Below, piece by piece: positions 33,896 to 46,867 of a DNA stretch of 64,000 bases. The first letter of the stretch is position 1, and every line of letters starts with the position of its first letter. Both the position numbers and the translations under genes were made by a program. Under the pieces are notes generated by a model. The model searched no databases. It had not been told where the DNA came from and was given only the letters and a program-made list of their open reading frames with translations. This stretch comes from Sanguinoderma infundibulare (lineage: Eukaryota; Basidiomycota; Agaricomycetes; Polyporales; Polyporaceae): NCBI GenBank assembly GCA_032821775.1, contig JAVLRN010000012.1, positions 1,736,001-1,800,000 of the forward strand. Reading direction: 5' to 3'.

Positions 33896-35971
33896 ATGAG
33901 TTCACCCGGACAAAGTAAACTCGAGTGGACGAGGCTCATTCCAGCAGAAGGTCTTAATTCACATCGTGAGTCGATCGATATATCTCTCTGCAAGGGGTCA
34001 TGTAGAGACGTTGCATAATCCATTGAAACGACAGAGACGGCCGATCCTCATACGTTCCCCAGTGACCGGCGCCTCAACACCGATGACGCCGCTGTCCTCA
34101 CATCCCTGAGCCCGGAGGACGTCCAGCGATGGTGTCTGTCCCGGATGACCGAGTACCAGTCACGCAATCGCGAAACTCTTCAAGTCCTTGACCGCGATCC
34201 CGAAGACAAGGCCTCCATCCGCGCGGTTATCGCTCAGCGCAAATCCAACATTCGTGCCCTCCGTGCGGTGTACAACGACGCAGCCCTGATACACCGATGG
34301 CTCCCCACGGAGATCTTTATAGAGATCTTCTCCTACTTTGAACCTGACACAAAGGGCCGTTCCGGTCACGTCGCTATGCGGACTTGCCGCTATTGGCGAA
34401 CCTTGCTCCGGCGCACCCCTAGATTCTGGACCAAGCTTCTGGGCCTGCAACTCGTGAGCGAGGGACCGAGATGGAGTATCGACCGATTTCGCGCGGCTCT
34501 TTCGTTGTCGGGAGCCCGGGACCTTGCCCTGTCTCTTCTCGGGGTCACCGCAGCTGTAGTGGATGCTTCCGCACCTCACTCTCATAGAATTTCCACGTTG
34601 CGAGTCCAAGCTCGCGGATTCGAGCACGAACAAGATCCCTTGTACCGTCTTCTCAGGCTGAGTATGCCGAAGCTGCAAGATCTTGCCGTTCATGGGTGGA
34701 TCTCCAATCGAACATTCATGCTCTCACAACCTGGGCCTCTGAGCGTTCGAGTCCGACTTTCGTCGTTTCCCCGCCTCCACACACTCCGTCTCTCTTCTAT
34801 GGTTTTCTCACCCTCCGATATCCCCCTTTCCTCATTGTCACGTTTGGAGCTGAAGCACTGTGTAGGATTCCTCCCCAATTCTCCGCCCACTAGAAGCTCG
34901 GTTCTTGATGTTGTCAGACAGTGCCCCAACCTGGAGATACTCCATATTGAGGGCAGCTTGCACGCTACACAGTCAAACCCACAGCAGTCGGTTCACCTCC
35001 CGCGGCTGCGCCATCTCATAGTTCGCGATAAGCCTGAAGCCATGGACACATTCCTCTCCAAACTCGACCTCCCCTCGACGACGACGTTGGAGATCGAACC
35101 GGTCCTCTCAGATGAGCTGGAAACTTTGCGCAACATATCGATCCCGACTTTCGCCGCCTTCACCTCTACCCGCGCCCCACCCCCTACTGCCCAAATCACG
35201 ATGGAGCTCAACTTTTCCTTATTCAAGGACGTCGCCGCATGGGATGTGCGCGGGGAGGGCGTCCGACCTCTCCGCGTAGTCCTCACCAACTTCGTCCGCG
35301 AGTCCAGCACCGTACTCCACTGTACTTCGGAGGTCACACGCGTCTTCGCGCTCGGGACGTCGGTGACCTCGTTGTCGGTCAAGAGAGGCGCCTTGATGAG
35401 CCCCACGCCATACTGGCCACGCATTCTCGCTGGTCTGCCGCACCTTGTGCGCTTTTCCGTGGCAGATGGGGACGCCAGAGTGCAGCCTGCTATCCTCCCT
35501 GTGCTCGCGGAGCCGCAGAGCGACGGAGCATACTTGTGCCCGGCCTTGGCTCATCTGGCGATCTTCTGGGACTGGGATCGCGATACTGGCGTTTGGGTTC
35601 CGGAGGACCTGGATTGGACAGAATCCGCGCAAGTGACGTTCGTCGAACGAGACTACAACGCGATAGTGGCACTCGTGGAGACCGAAGGGCCTGGCAGTCT
35701 ACCGCGTTCACTCGAGCTGCAGCAGCCGCGTGCGTATGGGCCGATTGCAACGCTCGTATACTGTCGGCACAGTCTACAGCCTTGCCTTCGCAGTCGAGCA
35801 GAGGCCGGACATCGGTTAAGGAGTATAGAAGTCACGATTTGGGGCCCGTTCCAGGCGCAAGACAGGTTTGGTCTCGGACCTGAGGCAGAGGCTGTGGAGG
35901 CACAGTTGAGAAGCGGTTTGGGGGATCTGGTTGAGGAGATAATGGTCAGGGAGAGGATGTCTAATGTCTAG
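33896..35971 (+). CDS. F-box/LRR-like protein, family B, copy B3
   Basis: Intact, 668 aa. Exons 33896-33965 and 34035-35971; 69-bp intron with a GTGAGT donor. First exon MSSPGQSKLEWTRL is a diverged version of the other B first exons. Exon 2 starts Q-T-A-D-P-H as in B2, lacking the internal ATG of B1. F-box LPTEIFIEIFSYF (Pro to Thr against B1/B2), then CRYWRTLLRRTPRFW and the same leucine-rich segments. The C-terminal third matches B2 (DWDWDRDTGVW, RERMSNV). Convergent with truncated A3, 130 bp apart. The YggS partner found beside B1, B2 and B4 is missing here: the core begins upstream instead. Role as SCF adaptor inferred. Confidence 0.85.
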
Positions 35972-37031
35972 TAGGTGTGTCAGTGCTGTCGATGCTGTTA
36001 TCTAGAAGTTCAGCCAGATCGTAGTTGCAGGCTGCTATGTATACTGAGAGTTCAGTACATTCTTCGCCCTCGCATCTGCTTGTAATACTTGCTATTCGGC
36101 TCTACACATTGTCGGGATCCCTGTCCTCGGCTTCAAGTTGTCGGAGGTGCTTCGACCACCCTGCTGGAGGCAGCTTTGGCGTACTGCGACCTCGTCTGGC
36201 CACCGCGTCGTCTCCGTCGGACCGCATCCAGTACCAGTCAATGTTTTGGGCCCTGCCTTTCATTTCCTTCGACCACCGCGCTCCATACTGCGCCTTGGGG
36301 ATTTCGGTCAGGTCATGGACGACTGCCTCGCTAATGTCCGTCCAGCCCTTCTTGGAACCCAGACAGGCGATGCAGACACGATCGCCCACCCACCGTCCGC
36401 GGTGCAGCTTCTTGGTGGTTTCGTTCTCTGGTATGTCCGTGCTGTTATTGGAAGACCAGGGGATGAGCGAAAGGAGAGCGTGTCTGAGGTCCACGCGGCA
36501 GTTCGGCAGGAAGGGCTGAGGGTCGTCGGGGCGTCCGGCGAGTTTCGCGATCTCGGAGGCGCGGACGTACTCCTTCTTGTCGATATTGCAGAGCCCCCAG
36601 TTCTGTCTGTCTGGCGGGTACGTGACGGCCATCAGGACGTGGTATCTTGCCTGGTCTGACGGCGTGAAGCGATCCAAGCGCTCTGCAACCTCACGGTTTC
36701 CGAGCAAGTTGGGGTCGAATAGCGAGTGTGTTCTGAAAAAGGAGAGTCCGAAGCTCCTGGGCTTGAGCTGGAAGAGGCCAGCATAAGACATTGAAGCCTC
36801 AAGTCCGTAGGTCTTCCGACTACGCCGTTTTTCGATCGCCGCGCGCTCAGCATCGGTGAAGAGCTTCTCGGGAACGTCCGTGTATTCGGCATGGTCTCCC
36901 AAGCATACAACGCGGCAACGGGCCCAGGGTGCTGCCCAGCTGTTCCAATGTGCCTTGACCCTGTTGCACGCGAGCCCGAACAGCCGGTGACAAGTGACGG
37001 CCAACGCCGGGAGCGTGATGAGGTCGCATTG
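33896..37031. repeat. Inverted-repeat arm (pairs with 15203-18350)
   Basis: B3 plus the 3' part of A3 mirror B2 plus A2. The arm ends at about 37031, where family A sequence joins family C upstream sequence. Confidence 0.8.
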
Positions 37032-37118
37032 GGCCCATGATGATGGAGGACAATGGGATGATTGGGGTGTGGATGGCCCTGCTGCGATACGATTGTCAGG
37101 GATCAAGCGTCGATGCAT
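36102..37118 (-). pseudogene. F-box family A, copy A3 (5' truncated, chimeric, F-box lost)
   Basis: Open frame of 338 codons. From about 37031 it is nearly identical to A2 (LPALAVTCHRLFGLA through RRGRSTPKLPPAGWSKHL). The two 5' exons and the F-box core (LPNELLLMI) are gone. In their place are 30 codons (MHRRLIPDNRIAAGP...) derived from the family C upstream region, in frame with the family A remainder. It could make a chimeric protein lacking the F-box, driven from the C3 side promoter. Without Skp1 binding it would not be an SCF adaptor. I call it a truncated pseudogene, with expression of the chimera as the alternative. Convergent with B3, head-to-head with C3. Confidence 0.75.
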
Positions 37119-37313
37119 CGCCGCACTGTGGCCGCCTATTGTCCAACGGTCCTTCCATATCTGGAAAGCGCTCAGCAGGCTCTGGTTTGGAATGGCGGCC
37201 CGGGCATTCCGGTTGGCCCATATATAGGCACCGCGACATCACTGTTCTTCATCAGCTGCTATTCGCCGTGACTGTACAACATCTTGGCATCCTCCCTTGC
37301 TACACGGTTCGCA
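37119..37313. promoter_or_regulatory. Chimeric divergent promoter, A3 / C3
   Basis: 195 bp of family C upstream sequence shared between C3 and truncated A3. TATATA box at 37221-37226, 93 bp before the C3 ATG. The A3 open frame starts on the other side at 37118. Confidence 0.55.
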
Positions 37314-38292
37314 ATGTCGCAGCCGAAACGGAAAACACGTCACTTGTCGGACATCCAGTCCCTCCACGGCCGTCCAATATCCGAACTAGCGAAGGAGCGA
37401 GGGTGCTCCGAGCGTGCCTTGCGGGCGCGGCATGCGGTCAGTCGTATTCTCATTTCCTCGAGACTCCTGTTCTCACTGGCGATTTCAGAAATGGGCACGA
37501 TTGTTCAAGGAGTTGGGCCCGCGGAAGAACCTGGACCGAAAGCGTGAAATAGCAGGCCCGATAACCGATCCCGACCTGCCTCACTTCGCGTACGGCTGGG
37601 CGTACAAGACCTCGTTTCTCATGACCTACGCAAGACAGCACAACCTCGTTTGGAGGTGCCTCTCGGTCGAGCTTGGCGCCAAGGAAGTCCTCTGGTCGAA
37701 TACCTACAAGTACGGCGAAATCACTCAGGCCCAGTCCGACGACGAGGAGCTCATGGAGTCCATGAGGAAGTTCGTCCCCTACGCCGTCCGAGAGCATCTC
37801 CAGAAGCTGTCTGGTATCCGGCTGTACGAGGTACGGCCGTTCACGGACGAGTACGACGGCATGTTCTCCACGTACACCAACTTCAACTTCTTGGCGGTGA
37901 CGGAGGAGATCGAGTTCTCGCTTGGGCTGAACGCGGTGATGACCAAGTTGGACGGCGAGATGAAGTCCTTCGGTCACGAGACTGAGGCGATGTGGTGGCG
38001 GGATTGGAGAAAGACCTCACACGTACGTGCCTTCACTTTCACCCATCCTTGCAGTGGTCGGCTCAACGGCTCAAACCTAACAGTCTGTTATCGGGTGGGA
38101 GTATTGGTTGGGTCGGTAAAGAAGTGATGTTTTTTTTTCGTTCAGGCCGCTGTCCTGTCGCCCCGCTTCACACATTGTCCCTTGGACTGTATGCTGTCGT
38201 TTGTGATCATTAGTATAAATCGTGTATGCATCCTTGTTCAAGAAGTTGAACTTTGGTGGTTACCCACACAATTTCGCAAAGCGTCGCCATGA
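37314..38292 (+). CDS. Family C protein, copy C3
   Basis: Third copy of the unrecognised family C. Exons 37314-37436, 37489-38022 and probably 38146-38292; introns 52 and 123 bp; about 267 aa. Exons 1-2 match C1/C2 (ISELAKERGCSERAL, then KWARLFKELGPRKN, FAYGWAYKTSFLMTYARQHN, VLWSNTYKYGEITQAQ, VRPFTDEYDGMFSTYTN). Exon 3 has lost the segment AMNVCDSL seen in C1/C2 and ends WWLPTQFRKASP at TGA 38290-38292. That deletion in exon 3 keeps the frame, which mildly favours exon 3 being translated. TATA box at 37221-37226. No known domain beyond the HTH-like N-terminus. Confidence 0.65.
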
Positions 38293-38813
38293 TATCAAGC
38301 TTCCCTGAACCTTCAAACTGTTGTTCACCACAGCCGCGTATCGCGGATCCATACCTGGATGTCGTTGTAGTTCGACTTGTCAACCCATACCGCATCGCAG
38401 GAAGCCACTCCAGCGACCAAACGGAACCGTTACTAAACGCCACTGCATATTTAATTTAGCGCTAGGGGAGGAAGGGAATCGAGGCATGGGTCATCGCGGC
38501 CACGTAGCCTGGGGTAGTCGATTAAGGAGTAGATACAATAGCTAATGGCTTGAGCTTAAAGTTGGACCCGCTTTACAAGTGTGTTCACGTCCGCGGACAC
38601 TGGCACTCAGCCCAGGGCTCTAAATAGTAGTTGAAATCACTGCTCGCTCGAACGAATTCGGCCGTCCGAATAGCGTCATCTCCGACCCAGAGCGATTTCG
38701 TGCAATCGTAACGGTTCATGTATCCGAAGGGACGTTAATGTCACTCCTCAACAACTACCTGTTCGAACTCGTACCCTGGTGCGTCCCGCGTATCTACCTG
38801 CACAGATTCTAAT
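38293..38813. other. Unassigned block downstream of C3
   Basis: Conserved with 6090-6513 in the inverted copy. About 89 bp (38505-38593) have no counterpart in the left copy, where the flanks meet directly at GGCCACGGACACTGG. No gene recognised. Confidence 0.35.
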
Positions 38814-39338
38814 GTGTTGATGCCCCTTCTAGTAGTGACCAACCATACCGGTTTAGCCTTGCTTTCCAAGTCACCCTTCGTGAATACGAGCATGACCACC
38901 TACACAACCCGGGTTACTCCCCGAAGCCCTACTCGTACCCCACGTATGACACCAACGATTACGACCTACACCACATATATGTGGATCTCCAGCGTACGTA
39001 TTCACTTCCTCTACGAGTATGCTTCCTGTACGACGCTCATCAATACAACTGATGCCGAACATTCATCAGAGAACTCCAACTTCGAGAGCGATAACGGTGG
39101 GATAGCTGGAAGTACAAGTTACATGGCCTCCCCATGGAATATGCCTCTGAAGCAGGACGTACCCATTGGCTACTACGTCCGGGAAAGCTCGAGCACTCCT
39201 GTTGAATACGTCCGCGCACTACGAGGTGGAAGATTTGACAATGTATTTAGAAACGGGCCCAAAGACCATGGAAAACCCTCCACCGGGATAGAATGCAGTC
39301 GACGCGCTCTGGTCGTCGGCGACCTATACATTCATTAA
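38814..39338 (+). other. Conserved open frame, second copy
   Basis: A 174-codon open frame homologous to 6089-5532 (minus). Its second half runs antisense to sedolisin debris. Both copies remain open, with mostly conservative differences, but recent duplication could explain this. No domain recognised. Confidence 0.2.
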
Positions 39339-39600
39339 CACATCAAATAAGGGGTTCCTGATGACGAAAACGAGACAGAAAATTACTGTATGATTTTGAG
39401 CAATAGGTTGGGTCGCGCCGACAGTTGTGACACATGAACAAGAGGCGCGAAACTCTGCAAGAAAACGGCCGTTCTTCGAACATCCAGAAGGCACGCTGTG
39501 GAGGTGCCATAAGCCACGCCGCAGCCGTCAGAAGCCACCACGAATGTCATACCCGTCAAGCTGAGCTGTAGCATATAAGGTTGATTAAGTCCCGCGAAGT
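39120..39600 (-). pseudogene. Sedolisin internal fragment, inverted copy
   Basis: Minus-strand counterpart of 5260-5770: LSLTGMTFVVASDGCGVAYG, then the GGGFS and NGYV regions with the same internal deletion. It adjoins the B-prime fragment in the same way as the left copy, so the junction predates the duplication. Confidence 0.75.
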
Positions 39601-39624
39601 AGCATCCAATGAAGGCGGACAAGA

Positions 39625-39844
39625 CATGACTGCAGCATCTCCAAATGTCAATGCGAGGCGAATTTACGGACCTGACGAAACACGCGCCCACTGTCGCGTG
39701 CTGAAAGAGTGTCTTCGCAGCAGAGCAGGACATGGCTGTCGTCCACCCTCTCTGTCTCCATCTGGTCAGTGGAGATTGCACGAAGGCCCGGGCGATTTGG
39801 CCGAAGCGATATATGGGGGGCTGCAGTCAAAGTGGAAAATATGA
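39625..39844 (+). pseudogene. C-terminal fragment of B-prime, inverted copy
   Basis: Reads AHCRVLKECLRSRAGHGC and later GDLAEAIYGGLQSKWKI with a stop at 39842-39844, matching the last ~60 codons of the B-prime protein with a small deletion. Convergent with YggS3, as the full B-prime gene is with YggS2. Confidence 0.75.
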
Positions 39845-39919
39845 CCTGGAGGACACCAACATTTATTAGCTCAAATTGCAGCCTACGTTCTCTATGTATT
39901 TTAGATACCACAATGACCG

Positions 39920-41264
<1,345 letters not shown>

Positions 41265-42803
41265 ATGCGTTTCCCCGGAATAAATAAGCTAGAGTGGTCG
41301 AGGCTCCTTCCAATAGAACCACTCGATTCACCTCGTAAGTCGGTTGATGTGTCTCTTTTTCATTGAGGTGGGACGTGCAAGGATGCTTACTCCTCTTTAT
41401 TCATTGAAACAACAGAGATGGTCGATTCCAACCCATTCCTTAGCGACCGTCGCCTCAACGCCGATGACGCCTCCGTCCTCAAACACTTCAACCACCAAGA
41501 CGTCCAGCAATGGCGCCTGTCCCACATATCCGAGGACCGTTCTCGCAATTGCGCTCTTCAAGACATTGACCGCGGTTCAGAAGCAATAGACAACGCTTCC
41601 ATCCGCACCATCATCGCTCAGCGCAAGTCCAACATCCGTGAGCTCCGTGCGGTTCTTATATGGCTTTCTCACCCTCCGACATCCCCCTTTCCTCGTTGTC
41701 ACGTCTGGAGCTGAAGCACTGTGTAGGATTCCTCCACAGCTCTCCCCCAACTAGAAGCTCGGTTCTTGACGTTGTCAGACAGTGTCCCAACCTGGAGATA
41801 CTCCATATTGACAGCAGCTTGCACGCTACACAGTCAAACCCACAGCAGTCGGTTCACCTCTCGCGGCTGCGCCATCTCATAATTCGCGATAAGCCGGAAG
41901 CCATGGGCACATTCCTCTCCAAACTCCACCTCCCCTCGACGATGACGTTGGAGATCGAACCCGTCCTTTCAGATGAGCTGGAAACCTTGCGCAACATATC
42001 GATCCCGACTTTCGCCGCTTTCACCTCTACCCGCGCCCCACCCCCTACTGCCCAAGTCGCGATGGAGCTCGATTTTTCCTTATTCAAGGACGTCGCCGCA
42101 TGGGAAGTGCGCGGGGAGGCCATTCGGCCTCTCCGCGTGGTCCTCACCACATCCGTCCGCGTCCGCGACTCCAACGCCGTGCTCCACTTCGCCTCACAGC
42201 TCCTGCGCTCCTTCGCGCCCGGGACGGCCGTCACATCTCTGTCTGTCAAGAGGGGTCGCCGGTCGAGCTCCAAGCCGTACTGGCCGTTCCTCCTCGCCGG
42301 TCTGCCAAAGCTCGTGCATCTGTCGGTGGATTACGGGGACGCTAGAGACCTCCCTCCCATCCTCACGCTGCTTGGAGCGCCGCAACGTGATGAAGGAGGC
42401 TATTTGTGTCCGGCCTTGACGCAGATGACGATCTTCTGGGATTATTGTCGCTACGCTTCCGTGCGGCTCCCAAGGGACCGGGAGCGGACAGAGGATGCGG
42501 AAGCGGCATTCGTCGAACACGACGAGTACAACGCGGTGGCGGTACTGGGCTTTCGGTGGATCGGAAGCACTCCAATGGATGCGGCCGCGGCCTTATGGAC
42601 CCATCGCGACGCTCAAATACTGTCGACACGCTCTACGACCGTGTCTCCGCAGTCGAGCAGAGCACGGGCATCGGCTGAGGAGCCTATCGGTCACTGTGCG
42701 GGGCCCGCTTGCGACGCAAGGTCGTGATGCGGCATCCGTGGAAGCGCGGCTGAGAGGCGGCTTGGCGGACTTGCTGGACGAGATCACAGTCGTGGAACAG
42801 TAG
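41265..42803 (+). pseudogene. F-box family B, copy B4 (internal deletion, frameshift)
   Basis: First exon 41265-41334 (MRFPGINKLEW) and the start of exon 2 at 41416 (QMVDSNPFLSDRRLN) are intact and spliced as in B1. Near 41653 the sequence jumps from the IRELRAV region directly to MAFSPSDIPL. This deletes roughly 530 bp that contained the whole F-box, and shifts the frame. A second break near 42540 shifts it again before the normal end (SVTVRGPLATQGRDAASVEA). Closest to B1 in its C-terminal part. It cannot encode an F-box protein. Confidence 0.88.
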
Positions 42804-42921
42804 CTGAGATTCGGAACAGTGTACAACACGATGGGCAGGCAGGTTGTAACATGTAATACATTCTTCGCCTCGACATATCCTTGTAATATTCGCTATTCGA
42901 CTGTAAATGTTGCGGGAATCC

Positions 42922-44252
42922 TTAAAATAGCCGATCATGTCCTCCGAGGATGCAATTCGCCGACAGCGGAGTTCGCTTCGGCGTAGAGCGACCTCGTCTG
43001 GCCACCGCGTCGTCTCCGTCGGACCGCATCCAGTACCACGCGCGCTCGTCATTCGAGCATGTGGCGCCTTTGATTACCTTCGACCACCGCATGCCATACT
43101 TCGCCTTGTAGATTTCGGTGAGGTCGTGCACGACCGCCTTGGTGACATCGGTCCAGTCCTTCTCTGGATCCAACCAGTCCATACTGGCGATAAAGAAATG
43201 ATCGCCGACCCACTGTCCCCGGTGCAGCTTCTTTGTGACTTCGTTCTGCGGTATGTCCGTGCTGTCGCTGGAAGACCAGGCGATACGCGTAAGCAGAGCG
43301 TGTCCGAGGTCCACGCGGCAGTTGGGCAGGAAGGGCTGAGGGTCGTCGGGCCGGCCTGCGAGCTTCGCGATCTCGGATGCGCGGACGTACTCCCACTTGT
43401 CGCTGTTGCAGAGAACCCAGTTCCCTCGGTCTGGTGGGTACGTGACCTCCATAAGAGCGTGGTATCTCGTTCGGTCCGAGGGGGTGTAGCGACGCAAACA
43501 CGACGCAACCTCGCTTGGGAACAACCTGTTGTCGTACAGCGAGTGTACTCCAAAGAAGCGTTGTTCGTGGGTTTCGGGGAGGAGGCAGGTGAAGCCAGCG
43601 TAGGACATGCCAGTGCTGTATCCGTTGGTCTCCTGACAATGTGACTTCTCGATTTCGATTTCGTCGCGTTCAGCATTGGTGAAGAGGGTCTTCGGAACGT
43701 CCTCGTACTCGGCTTTGTCTCCCAAGCACACGACGCGGCACCATACCCAGGGTGCTGCCAAAGTGTCACGTGTGTTTTCGACCATTGTGCGGGCGAGCTC
43801 GAATAGTCGATGACAGGTGATTACCAACGCGGGAAGGGTGGAGGGGTCGCGTCCGACGGATTCCAAGATCAGCAGCAAGAGTTCGTTTGGGAGCGACAGT
43901 AAACCATTGTCGTGCGTCGCCTGGGGCACATCTGCGTTGAGCCGGATCAGATTGCCCTGGATGAGTTTGGGGCTGCGGTGGTTCAACGGTTGTGGTGGTT
44001 GAGGTGATGGATGAGGTAGAATCATAATGTCAGTAGTGTGCATACAGAGGGGAGTCGGACATACCCGTGGCATGGATATGTAATGCTCCTGACCAGGGCT
44101 CCTTGCTTGTAGAAAAAGAACTCTCCGAACTTGAACCAACCATTTTTCTCGCCTTCTTCGCGTGTGTCAATGTTGCAACTAGATCGAGCGGCATTAGCAG
44201 ACGTCCCAAGGCAAGCAAGGATGCTACTATACAAGTTCCAGTATTGATCCAT
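42922..44252 (-). CDS. F-box protein, family A, copy A4
   Basis: Intact, 394 aa. Minus-strand exons 44252-44233, 44178-44065, 43972-42922; introns 54 and 92 bp; the last exon has exactly the length of that in A2 (1051 bp). Starts MDQYWNFCNIDTREEG, then KFGEFFFYKQGALVRSITYP. F-box GLLSLPNELLLLILESV, then LPALVITCHRLFELA. Conserved family domain: YPPDRGNWVLCN, ASEIAKLAGRPDDPQPFLPN, TKKLHRGQWVGDHFF, WYWMRSDGDDAVARRGRS. About 30% diverged from A2 in places, so it is an older copy. Convergent with broken B4, 118 bp apart. Likely SCF adaptor. Confidence 0.85.
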
Positions 44253-45064
44253 GGTGACGATGCTTGAGCGGACGAAGGAGGCTGAAGGCGATTGTGATGG
44301 TTGGATGTCAAGAGACAGAGTGGGTGGTGGCGGCGAAGCTGGATTCCAGAGTCGGATGGGGTTCGCCGGCCGGGTCGGCGCCAACTTCGGAGCTTAGGTT
44401 ACTATGGTAACTTACGCTCAGTACAAGCTCAGTAAACTGACATCGATCAAGTTTTACTCACATATATGCTCCTGCCATCTACCGCTGCAACCAGAACGCC
44501 ACAGCAGCCTATAAGGAAAGTTGCAGCCACCGCCTGTTCCCATCTATTGAGCAACACAGGAATAAGTAGTCTGGAGTTGAGGGCGCTCTCGCTGCACTTT
44601 CCCCCTTCAAAGCTTTGTGCTGTGGGACTGGGTGATTGACGGCAATGAGTTCCCCAATGGAGACGGTAGTGTGCCGGGCCAGGAACACCAACCTTCACGC
44701 ACCCTTGTGATAGGCTCTCTGCGTTCGTGTCGGGAAGTGAAGGCCAGCTGGTGAGCATACTTGCGATAGGCGATGTAAGCTAGCATTAGATACCCGATTT
44801 GGGGAGACCGCGAGTCGGAGATCACGTCAAGAGAGATCATGCGAGGGGGAGTTCGGGGTCGCCGTCGCGACGTGATGTCCTAGACTCTGAGTGGTCCGGG
44901 TTGAATGTTGATTGAATGCGTTAGTATGTTCACGATGCAGACCTGGAAATAGAAAGGCCTCTAATGACATACAGTCCTGATAAGTTCGCGATCGATCTCC
45001 AGTAGTACGAACAATGAACTGCCGGCTTCCTTACCATTCGAGTCCTTGAAGGCGGTATCGGTCA
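44253..45064. other. Intergenic, A4 upstream
   Basis: About 810 bp between A4 and the A5 relic. No recognisable gene or repeat; the stretch near 44640-44840 has only short frames. Confidence 0.4.
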
Positions 45065-46300
45065 GGCCATGACGGTCGTTGAGCCATCGCGCGACCACGT
45101 TCGGCCATATCGTCATCTCCGTCAGACCGCATCCAGTACCCAGTACTATTCGTGGTCGTCCTTGTAGTTTTAGTCGCGTTCAATCATCTGAGATAACTCC
45201 GCGAGCAATTCGCATCGTAGATTTCGACAAGGTCCTGCACGACCGCTGCAGAGACATCGGTCCAGCTCTCACATTCCCTCGACAATCCCAAGCGATCCAA
45301 GGTGGTGATGCGGAACCTGTCGCCCGCCCACGATCCGCGGTCCAGCCTGTTCGAAAATGCGCCATGGGCCAAGAGCAAGGTGGGATCACGAGGCGATGCG
45401 CGTAAGGATAACGTGGCCAAGGTCTACGTGACAGTGTGGCAAGAAGGGCTGAGGGTCGTCAGGGTGTCCCGCAAGCTTTGCGATCCCAGAAGTGCGGATG
45501 TACACCTTCTTGCTGATGTTGCACAAAACTCAGTCCTGTCGGTCTGGCGGGTACGTGACTCCTACGAGAGCACGGAACCTCGCTTTGTCCGACAGGGTGA
45601 AGCGGTCCATCCATGCCCGGACTTCTGGGTTCAGTGACGTCTGGTACGCATGTGTGCCGAGCCACAGACGGTACGGCTTTAAATCCAGGAGGTAGACGCC
45701 ACCGAAGGCCACGTCGTCGCCACGAGTCTTCTCCTCGATCTCTGCGTGCTCTCCGGCAGTGAAGTGAGACTGACGAACGTCTTCATACCTGGTGCAGCCG
45801 CCTAAACAGGCGATACGGTCGTACGACCAAGGTGCCGCGAGGGAATCGCGCTTAATCTCGACCTCCTTGCGCGCAAGCTCGAACAATCGACTGCATGTGA
45901 CGGCCAGTGTAGAGAGTTGCTCGAATTTGATCGCGTCGTCGTTCACGATCTGCAGCAAGGGTTCGTTCGGGAGCGTAAGTAACCCCTTCTCGTGCCTGAC
46001 AAGGGCCTTGCGTGCATCGCGCTGGAAGAGACGGCCCTGAGCGAGGTCAGGCCTGTGGTAGTTCGAATAAAAAAGTCAGCAGTAGCCAGAGGTAAACCAG
46101 AATGCTACGCACATAGGAAACGGCTCCGTGATGCTCCTCACAAGGAATCCTTGCTTGCGAAAGGACTTGACTCCGCCGATTCGTCGGCCTTCTTCGCGCT
46201 TATTGATGTTGAAGCTGGATCGAGGACGGTCAGCAGGTGCCATATAGAACGATGAGTCCGATGAATATGCACAAGTCCCAGTATAGGCCATGCATGGTGG
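45065..46300 (-). pseudogene. F-box family A, copy A5 (degenerate)
   Basis: A diverged, broken family A copy. Upstream exon remnant FNINKREEGRRIGG and FRKQGFLVRSITEP (46220-46105); F-box remnant GLLTLPNEPLLQIVNDD with STLAVTCSRLFELA (45985-45875); readable to YPPDRQD, where the frame breaks near 45530. The middle is scrambled, then ESWTDVSAAVVQDLVEIYDA (about 45275-45215) and YWMRSDGDDDMAERGRA (about 45140-45090) mark the end. More divergent than A1-A4. Confidence 0.8.
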
Positions 46301-46867
46301 AAATAGCAGACCTGGGGCAGTGGTTGAAAGTCGAGGGGTTGTCCCCTTCAAGTCACAGCGCGCTCAGTCTCCTTGCTGTGAGCGGATGTGTCGTCATCAA
46401 CGGTAGTTCCGTTTCTGGCCTCCATACTCGCCGCGTCGAACATCCCAGTCCACGCTGCTGTCGGGATCTATGTTCGAAAACCTGAATCAAGCAGATATAG
46501 TCTTCCAAATGAATACGCGTGAAGATACTGCTTGGTTGCCATACTTCAAAGAGAAATTTTACTCGCCAATGAACGTTCTCCGCTGGTCGTGGTGAATGCG
46601 AACTTGACGCAGAAACTTTCAAAGCAATCCCTCTCGCCCCTTGGCGCCCAATGAAGTGATTCGGACCGATCTGGTCCGGCTTTTTCCATCGCAATCTGCA
46701 TGACTGAGAGATAATAATATTAACACTACTATGCACACCACGAAATGAGCGACCAGTACAGTTAATGTCCAACGTGCTACTGCTGAGTCAAAATTTACCT
46801 AAAGGGCTATACTAATGCCATAATGACTGAGGCGGACCCAAACAGAAAACGACGACACATCTCAAGC
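46301..46867. other. Intergenic, sedolisin 3' side
   Basis: About 570 bp; no gene recognised. Sedolisin 3' UTR expected at its right end. Confidence 0.4.
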
